Shown: in pieces, positions 16,913 to 25,307 of the stretch
Layout of the letters: each line of letters begins with the position of its first letter
How positions within the stretch are numbered: the first letter of the stretch is position 1
Position numbers and translations under genes: made by a program
Assembly: GCF_009712035.1 (NCBI RefSeq)
Contig: NZ_VILB01000011.1
Coordinates: forward strand, 293,872-357,871
Source: Anabaena sp. UHCC 0187
GTDB lineage: Bacteria > Cyanobacteriota > Cyanobacteriia > Cyanobacteriales > Nostocaceae
Length of the DNA stretch: 64,000 nt
Reading direction: 5' to 3'
The notes under the pieces: model-generated
The model's database searches: none
What the model saw: the letters and a program-made list of their open reading frames with translations, nothing else
What the model was told of the DNA's origin: nothing

Positions 16913-18493
16913 TTATAAATTAGTGATTAATTTGCCTTTTCTGAGGATGAATTGGAGTACAGTTTCCCGACGGGAGATAATATCAGCCCGTCCTTCCATA
17001 CCAGATTTGAGATAACATGAGTGGTTGCTTTTTCCTAAAAATAGACTTTGTGGTTCAATATTAATTTCGTAAGTAGCTATTTGGGGTGTACTAATAATGG
17101 AATTATTTTGTGTAGTTACAAGAACATCTGCTCCAACTGTTTTCACAGTTCCTTTGAGAGTTCCATAGTCTGGATAGGGACAAGCTGAAACCTGCATTTG
17201 CACTGGTTGACCAGTTTTTACTTTGTCAATATCCTTAGCAGAAACATGAGCTTTGATGATTAAAGGAGCATCCGCAGGAGCAATTTGAGCAAGAGCTTCA
17301 CTGATTTGTACAACCTGTCCAGCGTTGCGGAGTTTGAGTTGCATGAGGGTGCCGGTGGCTGGTGAGCGAATTACACTTTTATTCAACTCATTTTCTAGCT
17401 GTTGTAGTTCTTGACGAGTGCGAATTTGCTGTTTTTGCAGTTCTAGACGTTGCTGAATTAATATTTCGCGTTCTTTTTTTAAAGCCGCTAAATTGCCTTC
17501 ACCTTTAGCTTTTTCTTGTTGAATTCGTTCCAATGCTACTGTAACAATTGCCGGACTGGGATTAACGGCAATTTTTGCTTTTTGTAAGTTTATTTTGGCT
17601 AATTTTACAGCTTGTTCTTTTTCTTCTTGGAGATTTTTAGAACTGGATTTGGCTTGTTCTAATTTAGCTTGAGCCGATTTTACAGCTTGTTCTTTTTCCT
17701 CAACTAAATTGCGAGATATTGCTCCTGATGTAACTACACTTCGCAAGCGATCATGCTGTAAAATAGCTAGTTTTAAAGCTGCTTCTGCTTCTTCTACAGT
17801 GGCTACTAACACCCTTTCTCTTTGTAATCTTGCTAGTTGCTCATTTGCTAAATTTATAGCTATTTTAGCTTGAATCATTTCCGCACTAGCTTTAATTTGC
17901 TGATCTTTATAATTGCGTTCCGTTCCAGCTAATTCAGCTTGTGCAGCTAAAATAGTGCGGTCATTTAAGTTGGTTTGAGAAACTATTTGAGTATTAATTT
18001 GATTGATTTGAGCATCAATTTGAATAAGTTGCAATTGACTTTGCTGGATAGTATTTTGCAGTTGTCTTTTTTGAGATTGCAGTTGGGAGTCATCAATATA
18101 AGCAATTATTTCTCCCTTATCTACTACCTGATTTTCTTTAACTACAATTCTTTTTACAGTTCCTGTCATTGCAGATTCAACTAACCGTAATTCTCCCAAT
18201 GGTCGGATAGTTGCAGGGACTTTGACTGTAATATTGTAATAGAGGACAGAGGTGAGACTTACAGCCACTACAAACATACTAATCATCACTCCCCCACCGA
18301 TATGAATCCATTTGCCAATATGGGGGAGAAACTCATTAGCTTCTAGTAAATGCAAATCCTCTGTAGTCCCGTTATTGAAGTTATACCAAGAATTGTTATC
18401 TTGACTCTGACTCTGTAAGGAATTCACGCTATTACACCTTCTGTTAGGACTAAAATAGTCTGACCTCAGATAGAAATTACTAATATCATGCAA
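16913..18493 (-). CDS. HlyD-family membrane-fusion (periplasmic adaptor) protein
   Basis: Adaptor linking the inner-membrane ABC exporter to an outer-membrane channel. It has 526 residues: a cytoplasmic N-tail, one membrane helix (about 64-86), a biotinyl-lipoyl-like hairpin split around a very long coiled coil (about 130-370, rich in Gln, Glu, Leu and Ala), then the second lipoyl half (RSPATGTL) and a C-terminal beta-barrel region. It is 145 bases upstream of the C39 exporter gene on the same strand. An outer-membrane TolC-like partner is not in the window. Confidence 0.9.
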   Translation of the reverse strand: MHDISNFYLRSDYFSPNRRCNSVNSLQSQSQDNNSWYNFNNGTTEDLHLLEANEFLPHIGKWIHIGGGVMISMFVVAVSLTSVLYYNITVKVPATIRPLGELRLVESAMTGTVKRIVVKENQVVDKGEIIAYIDDSQLQSQKRQLQNTIQQSQLQLIQIDAQINQINTQIVSQTNLNDRTILAAQAELAGTERNYKDQQIKASAEMIQAKIAINLANEQLARLQRERVLVATVEEAEAALKLAILQHDRLRSVVTSGAISRNLVEEKEQAVKSAQAKLEQAKSSSKNLQEEKEQAVKLAKINLQKAKIAVNPSPAIVTVALERIQQEKAKGEGNLAALKKEREILIQQRLELQKQQIRTRQELQQLENELNKSVIRSPATGTLMQLKLRNAGQVVQISEALAQIAPADAPLIIKAHVSAKDIDKVKTGQPVQMQVSACPYPDYGTLKGTVKTVGADVLVTTQNNSIISTPQIATYEINIEPQSLFLGKSNHSCYLKSGMEGRADIISRRETVLQFILRKGKLITNL

Positions 18494-18576
18494 CTCGAAA
18501 AGTAACTATCTTAGGTAATAAATTAGCGGAAATAAAAACAAGTAAATTTCTCTATTCACAGGGTGAAAAATTATTT

Positions 18577-18762
18577 GATCATGGGTTATAATCTAGTGAA
18601 GGGGGTAGAGATAGTTATGCCCTTGCATTGGGAGTTATCTTTCTCAAATCTTCGACGCGGCTCAAGCGTTAAAAAAATGGGGGAGGAGAATTAAACTTTC
18701 TCAAAGTCCTCACTTACGTTGAGCAAGTTCTTATCATCTCCTCTAACCCCCTTTATGATCTA
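18577..18762. repeat. MITE-like element with imperfect inverted ends
   Basis: Left end GATCAT...AAGGGGGTAGAG (18577-18610) is mirrored by the right end, whose complement reads GATCATAAAGGGGGTTAGAG (18735-18760). Inside, GCTCAAGCGT (18660-18669) faces ACGTTGAGC (18717-18725), and CTTTCTCAAA occurs twice. The whole could fold as one long hairpin. No reading frame is inside. It lies between the CTB-type precursor and HlyD genes and could be a miniature transposable element or a structured leader. Confidence 0.5.
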
Positions 18763-18807
18763 AAAAAGGTATTGACTAGCAGTGCAGAGCGGTAAAAAGA
18801 ACTAACC

Positions 18808-18857
18808 ATTAAAAATTCCTAAAAAGCTGGCGCAATTTGCTTTTTTAATTTTTAATT
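18808..18857 (-). terminator. Terminator-like repeat, copy A (after the CTB-type gene)
   Basis: On the minus strand: AATTAAAAATTAAAAAAGCA, then CCAGCTTTTTAG, then AATTTTTAAT. AAAAAGC pairs with GCTTTTT and the outer AT-rich arms can pair too. Two very similar copies occur at 39724-39778 and 49679-49730, each just downstream of a gene in the same orientation. Confidence 0.6.
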
Positions 18858-18925
18858 CTTATTAATTCCGCCCTGCGGCGCTAGTTCAATTCAGCTTTGA
18901 GATTGGGAAACCTACTAGCCCATAT

Positions 18926-19291
18926 TTACTGAAGTGCAACTCCAGTTAGTGCAACTTCGGGTTGAGCTAAGAGTCCACCACCTACTGGTGGTGTAATTCC
19001 AATTCCTCCGTTACCTGGTAGGACTGCTGGACCTAAAGCCCCTACACTAGCAGGAGGTTCTGCACCTAAGCCTAAGAAATCTTGTGCCGCAGTCAGGATG
19101 GTATTAGCCTTACCTGCGGAAGTAGCACTGCTACCTTGAGGACCGGAAACACTTGTTCCCATTAAGAGTGATCCTTTGTTAGCGTAATTACTACCAGCTA
19201 GTTCAAAGTCAGCCCCACCAGTTACTATCTCTTGTTGTTGATCAGATAAAGCAACAAGCAAATCGGATGCGTTGATTTGATTTAACATCAT
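18926..19291 (-). CDS. CTB-family-type bacteriocin precursor (double-glycine leader)
   Basis: Secreted-peptide precursor of 121 residues. The leader (ASDLLVALSDQQQEIVTGG) is the typical form of the cyanobacterial CTB bacteriocin family, followed by ADFELAGSNYA and a Gly/Ala/Pro-rich core with AQDFLGLGAEPPAS and repeated proline-glycine turns. No cysteine is present. The ATG at 19291 follows GAGGC by six bases; the next ATG (19288) is also possible. It is the first gene of the minus-strand run CTB, HlyD, C39 exporter. The MITE-like element lies between it and HlyD. Confidence 0.85.
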   Translation of the reverse strand: MMLNQINASDLLVALSDQQQEIVTGGADFELAGSNYANKGSLLMGTSVSGPQGSSATSAGKANTILTAAQDFLGLGAEPPASVGALGPAVLPGNGGIGITPPVGGGLLAQPEVALTGVALQ

Positions 19292-19303
19292 TATTAGCCT
19301 CAC

Positions 19304-19633
19304 TTACGTAATTAGGTGTTTCACCACCTAACAACTCAACTATAAGCATTATTGCCTAAGAATTCATAAACCTACGGGTAGAAAGTAAAGTTTATAAATT
19401 TACCTCTAAAAGTAGAGACAAAATAGTTCTTTATCACTAGAATAGTCTTATTAGAAGATTAATATTCAGTTCCATAAAATCTGCAAAATATTTATTTTTT
19501 TTCTATAGAAAACTCTGATTATCTAGATTTATTTAGGTTTTTTACTAGGTTTTCCCCTCAATAAAAAATTCAATCTCTATATTCTTAGATATCTTTAATT
19601 TCCAAAAAATCATTTTGCTAGATCAAAAATTAT
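19304..19633. other. AT-rich spacer upstream of the CTB-type gene
   Basis: Runs of A/T only. It must contain the promoter of the CTB-type precursor, but none of the shared blocks of the small precursor genes was seen here. Confidence 0.5.
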
Positions 19634-20341
19634 TCAGTAAGCAGAGAGTAGCTGAGTTAATATATAGGCACAGGTAGCACTACCGATAGGAACTGTTAAG
19701 TTATCTATTCCCAAAAAAGAGAACGCTTCTAAAATCGTAGCAATAAAGGCGACAATTAACGAAACTATCCAAGTTTGCCAAATGTTACCTTGGGTAATCA
19801 GTAAAAGAATTACACAAATCAAATAACTAATAAAAGTAACTGTGAAAGAACCTTCCCAGCTTTTTTGAGCGCCGAAAGCTAGATATTTGTGTTTACCAAA
19901 GCGTTTGCCAATTAAAGCAGCTAGTCCATCTCCCCACGCCATAGTCATAATTCCTAAAACAGCATATTGGGGTTGGTGTAAATGCCAGAAAATACCTACT
20001 AAAACACCAATACTCACAGCATAGAAGAAAGTACCTAAACTGTGACGGCCGATGCTATTAATACCAGGAAGAATCGGGAATTTATAAGATAATAAAGTGA
20101 TAATACTCGCAAAAACTGAAGCTGTAATTCCCACAAATGGGGGAATATCTAACCACCAAGCAATTAAAATAACATTACCTGTGCCAATATGCACGATTTT
20201 ACGAATGATTTCCGGTTCGCTATTAGTAAAACGATTAACCGCCCAAGCAATGCAGATAATTAATCCTACCCAAGCCGCTGCGGGGGCAATTTGCAGCGAC
20301 AATGGGGAAAGGGTTTCTAAGCTGAGGAATGTGTTAAACAA
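19634..20341 (-). CDS. Phytol/polyprenol kinase-like (VTE5/SEC59-type) membrane protein
   Basis: Polytopic CTP-dependent kinase-type protein of 235 residues. The family motif [10 protein letters not shown] (about 47-56) and [20 protein letters not shown] (about 134-153) are seen, with several hydrophobic helices. Cyanobacterial members phosphorylate phytol released from chlorophyll so it can be reused for tocopherol or chlorophyll. That role is inferred from the family; dolichol or diacylglycerol kinases share the fold. It is divergent from yidD, with 52 bases between starts. Confidence 0.82.
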   Translation of the reverse strand: MFNTFLSLETLSPLSLQIAPAAAWVGLIICIAWAVNRFTNSEPEIIRKIVHIGTGNVILIAWWLDIPPFVGITASVFASIITLLSYKFPILPGINSIGRHSLGTFFYAVSIGVLVGIFWHLHQPQYAVLGIMTMAWGDGLAALIGKRFGKHKYLAFGAQKSWEGSFTVTFISYLICVILLLITQGNIWQTWIVSLIVAFIATILEAFSFLGIDNLTVPIGSATCAYILTQLLSAY

Positions 20342-20393
20342 TGATCGAAATAGAGGTATTTTTAACTTTAATCCTACTTTATTAGATTTGGGT

Positions 20394-20639
20394 ATGAAAA
20401 TATTATTGATTTGGCTGATTAAGGGTTATCGCTTCTTGATTTCTCCCCTGTTTCCCCCCACTTGTCGCTTTCAACCTACTTGTTCTCTGTATGCGATACA
20501 AGCAATTGAACGGTTTGGGGTATTTCGTGGTGGTTGGATGGGTATTATGCGGATTTTACGCTGTCATCCTTTCCATCCAGGAGGTTATGATCCTGTTCCG
20601 AATCAGGAAGAAAAATCTTGCTGTGAACATGAAGACTGA
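20394..20639 (+). CDS. yidD: Membrane protein insertion efficiency factor YidD
   Basis: Small amphipathic protein that aids YidC-dependent membrane insertion. From the ATG at 20394 it has 81 residues. The family core is complete: [19 protein letters not shown] (8-26), [15 protein letters not shown] (28-42), [17 protein letters not shown] (53-69). The open frame extends 99 codons upstream through the antisense of the kinase-like gene; that part is not coding. YidD is usually near rpmH-rnpA-yidC; here it stands apart from that cluster. Confidence 0.95.
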   Translation: MKILLIWLIKGYRFLISPLFPPTCRFQPTCSLYAIQAIERFGVFRGGWMGIMRILRCHPFHPGGYDPVPNQEEKSCCEHED

Positions 20640-20797
20640 ACACGGATTATAGAGATTACAGGATTACACGGTGAGAAGGTGAGGTACAGTTTTAAATTAC
20701 CAGGACTGGAGGTGCAACGAGTATGCGTCCTGGATTGTATTTCATCCGATTAAGAACCGCTATAATAATTTATAGACATTTAGAATAACTAAAGAAA

Positions 20798-21328
20798 ATG
20801 CAACCTTTTAAAAGTAGGTGGATTGCAGTTATATTTGGGTTAATCTTGGTCACAATCCCATCTTTAGCAAAAGCTAATGATCCTGGTCTTTGTTTTATGG
20901 TGACATCATCAGGTAAAATTATCAGTTTAGACCAACTGTGCAAAGTTACACTACCAACTGCAACTGTTTTTCGGATACCAATTAAACGTCGTGAGGCTAA
21001 AACTCCAATTATAGATGTGACATTTAATGGTAATCAAGTTTTCGAGATGGTTTTTGATACTAGTGTAAGTGGGATTTTGATTACTCAAGAAATGGCAAAA
21101 GTTCTCAAGCTTACGCCGGGAGAAAATATAAAATTCACCATTATTGATGGTAGTATAGTAGAGTTCCCCTCTGGCACAATTTCATCTATAGGAGTTGGTG
21201 GTTTGGTTATTAATAATCCCCAAGTTGCAGTTCCTCCTCAAGCTCAGATTGGTCTACTTAGTCAAGATTTTTTGAAGAACTATGATATCAAAATTTTAGA
21301 TAAATACATACAATTTCATCGGCGTTGA
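20798..21328 (+). CDS. Secreted retropepsin-like aspartic protease (clan AA)
   Basis: 176 residues with a signal peptide (hydrophobic 9-24, cleavage probably after AKA). The protease half starts at IDVTFNGNQVFEMVFDTSVSG (about 67-87). The catalytic Asp lies in DTS rather than the usual DTG, followed by a hydrophobic strand and the flap-like IDGS segment. C-terminal LLSQDFLKNYDIKIL matches the LG..L end of clan AA domains. It is likely periplasmic. The Gly to Ser change after DT may reduce activity. Its TGA overlaps the frame of the next gene, so the two may be cotranscribed. Confidence 0.78.
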   Translation: MQPFKSRWIAVIFGLILVTIPSLAKANDPGLCFMVTSSGKIISLDQLCKVTLPTATVFRIPIKRREAKTPIIDVTFNGNQVFEMVFDTSVSGILITQEMAKVLKLTPGENIKFTIIDGSIVEFPSGTISSIGVGGLVINNPQVAVPPQAQIGLLSQDFLKNYDIKILDKYIQFHRR

Positions 21329-21354
21329 CAAAGAATTCAAAATTATCCATTAAA

Positions 21355-22071
21355 ATGCGACCATACCATCAAATCCCCATTATTGAATGTGGTGAATCTT
21401 TGATTAAGATTCCTCTAGAATTGTTTGCTGTGGAATCTCCTCACCCTTATCAAAAGTTAGGTGCTAATTATGGAGAACACTCACCTTATTATCTACGCCA
21501 AAGTGTCATTGAAAATTTGATTCAGGCGCAAAATTATTTACAATTACTACATCCCCATTGGTATATTCAAATATTTGATGCTTATCGTCCTGTGACTGTG
21601 CAGCAGTTTATGGTAGACTACAGTTTTGGCGAAGCATTGCGGGAGAGGGGTTTAAAAGAAGAGGAATTGTTACCTCAGCAACGGGAAGAAGCATGGCAAG
21701 CAGTTTATGAAATTTGGGCTGTACCCAGTTTGGATATGCAAACCCCTCCTCCCCACAGTACAGGGGCTGCGGTGGATATTACTCTAGTAAATGATGCTGG
21801 AGAAATTGTCAATATGGGTTCACCTATTGATGAAATGTCCGAGCGATCGCACCCAGAATATTATGCTAGTAGTAATCAAGAGTATGATGCTAACCGCCAA
21901 TTATTGCAGAATGTAATGTTAAAAGCTGGATTTCAACGCAATCCTAGAGAATGGTGGCATTTTTCCTTTGGTGATCAAATGTGGGCTTGGTTGTATAATC
22001 AATCTCATCCCGAAACTACAATGACAGCCCGTTATGGCAGGTTAACAGGTTCAAAACTGATATCTTCATAG
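21355..22071 (+). CDS. D-alanyl-D-alanine dipeptidase (VanX/DdpX-like, M15D)
   Basis: Zinc dipeptidase that hydrolyses D-Ala-D-Ala, probably for wall recycling rather than vancomycin resistance, since no other van genes are present. From the ATG at 21355 it has 238 residues. Zinc ligands are visible in PHSTGAAVDI (His and Asp) and in EWWHFSF (Glu base and His). The substrate-binding FDAYRP also matches. A TTG start at 21325 overlapping the previous stop would add ten residues. The 3' end overlaps the Uma2 gene tail-to-tail by 40 bases. Confidence 0.9.
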   Translation: MRPYHQIPIIECGESLIKIPLELFAVESPHPYQKLGANYGEHSPYYLRQSVIENLIQAQNYLQLLHPHWYIQIFDAYRPVTVQQFMVDYSFGEALRERGLKEEELLPQQREEAWQAVYEIWAVPSLDMQTPPPHSTGAAVDITLVNDAGEIVNMGSPIDEMSERSHPEYYASSNQEYDANRQLLQNVMLKAGFQRNPREWWHFSFGDQMWAWLYNQSHPETTMTARYGRLTGSKLISS

Positions 22072-22613
22072 ACATCTGCAATAGCAAGCTGAAAATTCAC
22101 ACTGGCTAGATGTATATTTTCTCCTTGTCCATAACTATAAAACACCCATTGACCTTCTGCGTTACGGCGGAAAACTTCTACATTTATCCGGGTTTGACTG
22201 ACTAATACATACTCCTGAAGTGATTCTAATTGCCGATAGTCAGCAAATTTATCACCTCTATCAAAAGCTTCTGTGGTAGGAGATAACACCTCCACAATCA
22301 AACAGGGATAACGCAAAAAGTTATTAAAGGCTTTATCTTTTTGGTTACAACTGACTATCACATCAGGATAGTAATAAGTATCTATTAATTCAATATGTGC
22401 TTTGGTATCAGCCATGTAAGCTTGACATCCACTTCCACGGAGATGATTTCTCAGTAGTGAAGCAATATTGAGAGTAATAACTACATGAGTATTACTTGCC
22501 CCTGCCATTGCATAAACTTCTCCCTGTCTGTATTCATGTTTGACGGGACTGGTTTCTTCTCCTTCGAGATATTCAGTGGGAGAAATATAGTCGTAACTGG
22601 GAGTTGCAATCAT
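22032..22613 (-). CDS. Uma2-family (DUF820) PD-(D/E)XK nuclease-like protein
   Basis: 193 residues with the N-terminal helix SPTEYLEGEE, the VKHEYRQGEVYAMAGAS segment, and the core YPDVIVSC...CLIVEVLSPTTEAFDRGDK that carries the acidic and Glu residues of the PD-(D/E)XK fold. The family is greatly expanded in cyanobacteria and its function is unknown; restriction-type or mobile-element roles have been proposed. It appears to be a single gene. It overlaps the VanX-like gene by 40 bases at the 3' end. Confidence 0.9.
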   Translation of the reverse strand: MIATPSYDYISPTEYLEGEETSPVKHEYRQGEVYAMAGASNTHVVITLNIASLLRNHLRGSGCQAYMADTKAHIELIDTYYYPDVIVSCNQKDKAFNNFLRYPCLIVEVLSPTTEAFDRGDKFADYRQLESLQEYVLVSQTRINVEVFRRNAEGQWVFYSYGQGENIHLASVNFQLAIADVYEDISFEPVNLP

Positions 22614-22698
22614 GAGTATGACCTAATGTAATTTGTATCTATGGTTGTGCTATAATCGAAAGCGCGGCTAGTGAAGCAAAAACTTCAGAGTTTGTTGT

Positions 22699-22783
22699 GG
22701 AGAGGTGTCCGAGTGGTTGATGGTGACGCACTCGAAATGCGTTTTGGGGCAACTCAACGGGGGTTCGAATCCCCCCCTCTCCG
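22699..22783 (+). tRNA. tRNA-Ser (anticodon CGA)
   Basis: 85-nt class II tRNA. The acceptor stem GGAGAGG pairs with CCTCTCC (22776-22782) with discriminator G. The anticodon stem ACGCA/TGCGT encloses loop CTCGAAA with anticodon CGA at 22733-22735, reading UCG. A long variable arm (TTTTGGGGCAACTCAA) and the T-arm GGGGGTTCGAATCCCCC confirm serine. CCA is not encoded. The gene lies in the spacer between the Uma2 and kinase genes. Confidence 0.97.
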
Positions 22784-22799
22784 TTGATTTTACCAAATA

Positions 22800-24347
22800 T
22801 TATTGCGGCTTTTCTTCCTTTTGCTGCTGACTTTCCGGCGCTTGATTTGGGTTTGTTTCTAGGGTTGGGACTACCACAGAAGAAGAATTTGCTGGTTGAG
22901 ATTCCTTGGGGGGAATAACTACAGGATTGGATTCCGGTGCAGTATTCTCTGGGGGAGGAGAAGCTTGCTGAGATTCCTTCGCATTACGCAAGGTATCCAT
23001 TAAGGATGGTGTAGAAGTCACAACCGGTGTTGATTTCTTGATTGTGGTGTCGGGAGTGGGGATAGATTGGGAGTTGTTTTTAGGTGCTTTTTCTTCAGAA
23101 TTACGATTGCTAGTAGGAGTTGGTTCTGGGGAAATCCGCATATTTTTGCGTTTTCTCCTCACACTAGGTAGGGGTGCAGATTCACTCAAAGAAGAATTTT
23201 GCGTCTTTTGATTTTCAGATAATGGAGATATTTCAACCACAGGTTTCGGTGTGTTAGGTTCGTAGGTAGGTTGTTCAAAAAGTGGTTTAGGTGATGATTG
23301 TAAATCAGGTTTTGAGAATATTCGCGTCATACTAAAACCTGCTGTAGCCGCAACTAAGGCGATACTAATGCTAATAACTCCCTTAGATATACTGGCTTTT
23401 TTGCCTATGTTTGCGAATTTTGATGGTGTAGCCTGAGGATGAGAAGGAGCTTTTTTGAGTAAATCTGCTGATTTTAAATCTGATAAATTAATAGTCGGCG
23501 CTGCTTGAGTAGGTAAAAGTGGTGATGTAAAATTTACCCCATTTTCTGGTAGTAGTTGCAACCATGCTGCTACTGTGGTCGGACGAAAGTGAGGTTCTAC
23601 AGCCATTCCCCGGATAACTGCTTGATTGACAGCCCCACTCAGATGGGGTTGTAGTTCACGGGGAGAGGGCATTTGTTCCCTGTCCCGTAATAATGCAGGG
23701 AGGGGAACTTGTGCTGTTAATAGTGCATATAAAGTTGCTGCTAAACCATAAACGTCTGTAGCTGCTGTGCGTTGGGCTTGAGTCAAATACTGCTCAATGG
23801 GTGCATATCCTTCACTGACTAAGCCTGTATGTGTCTGCTTTGCCCCGTTATTAAATTCTCTAGCAATGCCAAAATCAATTAGCACTACGTCCTGAGTTCC
23901 TTGACGCAAAATAATATTATCTGGTTTAATATCTCGGTGCAATAAGCCATTATTATGGACCACCTGCAATGCTGCGCCTATTTGGCGGATATAATGAATG
24001 GCTGTGGTTTCTGGTAGGGGTATTCCTGGTAATACAAATGCTGCACCTAAGGTCTCTCCAGGAATGTATTCCATCACCATGTAAGGAAGATTATCTTCCT
24101 CAAAAAAGTCGCTTACCCGCACAATATGAGGATGAACACAAGCGGCTAATCTTTTGGCCTCATCTTGAAATTGGCGTTGGAACTTGGGAAAATCGGGATG
24201 TTGTTGCAACCGTTCATGGATGGTTTTCATCACCACTTCTTGTCCTAAATAGTGGTGCATAGCTTTGAAGGTAACACCAAATCCGCCCCGCCCTATTTCC
24301 TGGAGGATGGTATATTTTCCATTCTGTAAAATTGTGCCTGCTAACAT
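22800..24347 (-). CDS. Ser/Thr protein kinase (Hanks type) with single membrane helix and extracytoplasmic tail
   Basis: 515 residues. The N-terminal kinase domain (about 12-270) has GRGGFG (19-24), Lys41 in [14 protein letters not shown] (137-144) and DFG (158-160), so it should be active. A juxtamembrane region leads to one helix (about 318-336). The remaining 180 residues are Pro/Ser/Thr/Gln-rich and lack PASTA or other sensor domains. This is a common cyanobacterial layout (SpkC-like). Phosphatase and substrates are not adjacent. A downstream tRNA-Ser on the opposite strand is 16 bases away. Confidence 0.93.
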   Translation of the reverse strand: MLAGTILQNGKYTILQEIGRGGFGVTFKAMHHYLGQEVVMKTIHERLQQHPDFPKFQRQFQDEAKRLAACVHPHIVRVSDFFEEDNLPYMVMEYIPGETLGAAFVLPGIPLPETTAIHYIRQIGAALQVVHNNGLLHRDIKPDNIILRQGTQDVVLIDFGIAREFNNGAKQTHTGLVSEGYAPIEQYLTQAQRTAATDVYGLAATLYALLTAQVPLPALLRDREQMPSPRELQPHLSGAVNQAVIRGMAVEPHFRPTTVAAWLQLLPENGVNFTSPLLPTQAAPTINLSDLKSADLLKKAPSHPQATPSKFANIGKKASISKGVISISIALVAATAGFSMTRIFSKPDLQSSPKPLFEQPTYEPNTPKPVVEISPLSENQKTQNSSLSESAPLPSVRRKRKNMRISPEPTPTSNRNSEEKAPKNNSQSIPTPDTTIKKSTPVVTSTPSLMDTLRNAKESQQASPPPENTAPESNPVVIPPKESQPANSSSVVVPTLETNPNQAPESQQQKEEKPQ

Positions 24348-24863
24348 AGGGTTTTTTGAGTCTTAAATGAGCAGATAATTAACTGGGTTGTAGCAATATT
24401 ACTTATTATGATAACGGTTTTTCATTCTGAACAAATATTCTGGAATATCACTTATAGAGCTAATTAGTCACCATGATAATTGATTAAGGAAAAATTGCCG
24501 CATTAGTCATAAGTATCCCGAATATAGGAATTGATAGAGAGGTATAAATTTCTCCAGTAGCATTAAAAACAATTGCACTTTTTTAACAAAAGATTAAGTG
24601 TAATCTCATATTTTATTATCTCGCTATTCGACATAGATCAGCTAAAAGCATGAACACAGATCACAAACTTTGTGTGATATTTATCACGTTAAATCAGTAT
24701 TTATATCACGGTGAAATTTATAAAAATCGCTAAAGATTAATTATGTAAACTATTTAAAAATAAAAGCTAACTTCTTGGAAGTCTGAATATTTGTCAAAAC
24801 AGATAAATTTTGAGCAAATTTCCTATACCAATAAGGTAAGCATCGTGATAAATCTTTTTATTT
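24348..24863. other. Long intergenic region with divergent promoters
   Basis: 516 bases between the kinase gene (minus) and the 85-aa gene (plus). Apart from a CRP-like palindrome at 24673-24688 it is AT-rich and nothing further was recognised. Confidence 0.6.
24673..24688. promoter_or_regulatory. CRP/SyCRP1-like binding site
   Basis: TGTGA-TATTTA-TCACG matches the CRP-family consensus TGTGA-N6-TCACA with one mismatch. A second half-like TATCACGGTGA lies about 20 bases on. It is 176 bases upstream of the 85-aa gene and 326 bases upstream of the kinase gene. Whether it is used is not known. Confidence 0.5.
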
Positions 24864-25121
24864 ATGCAACTTGAGATGAATTTACAAACCATAACTCAGA
24901 ATGAAAATTCTCACCAGGAGTTTTTAGGGGCTAAACTTTATTCTGTTACTTATCGTCAAAAATTTGGTAGTTGTTTCATATATAGAAATGAAATAATGAT
25001 GGGTATTTCTATAAATGCAGTCCGTAAATTAGCTGAGTTATTACTTCAACCCGGTGAAACAATTAGTCATATTAAAGATGTTTATTCACTACTACCAGCA
25101 AGTTTGAATTTAACAACATAA
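24864..25121 (+). CDS. Small orphan protein (85 aa)
   Basis: Not recognised. The sequence has no membrane helix or signal. The central part (EFLGAKLYSVTYRQKFGSCF) suggests short beta strands and the end (INAVRKLAELLLQ) a helix. An alternative ATG lies at 24876. A strong intrinsic terminator directly downstream (25140-25185) and a CRP-like box upstream support real transcription. Function unknown. Confidence 0.6.
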   Translation: MQLEMNLQTITQNENSHQEFLGAKLYSVTYRQKFGSCFIYRNEIMMGISINAVRKLAELLLQPGETISHIKDVYSLLPASLNLTT

Positions 25122-25139
25122 TCAGCTTTTTTAAATATG

Positions 25140-25185
25140 GCGATCGCTTATTTGCTAATAATTAAAGATAAGCCATCGCTTTTTT
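25140..25185 (+). terminator. Intrinsic terminator built on a HIP1 site
   Basis: GCGATCGCTTAT (25140-25151) pairs with ATAAGCCATCGC (25168-25179) over 12 positions with one mismatch and is followed by TTTTTT. The left arm contains the HIP1 octamer GCGATCGC. It is 18 bases after the stop of the 85-aa gene. Confidence 0.85.
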
Positions 25186-25307
25186 ATTTCACGCTTCAGG
25201 TGCAGAGAACGTAAAGAAAGAGTTTTAATTTTATGTTTAAATAATGGTAAACATTGCAATCAAGAAAAATTCAAGTTAAAATAATAAATAGAGTTCAAGT
25301 TAATAAT

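Noticed and set aside
20097-20393. N-terminal extension of the yidD frame
   Set aside because: It is antisense to the phytol-kinase-like gene, and YidD proteins begin at the ATG at 20394.
21355-22071. Vancomycin-resistance gene
   Set aside because: VanX-like fold only; without vanH/vanA or a regulator it is better read as a cell-wall recycling dipeptidase.
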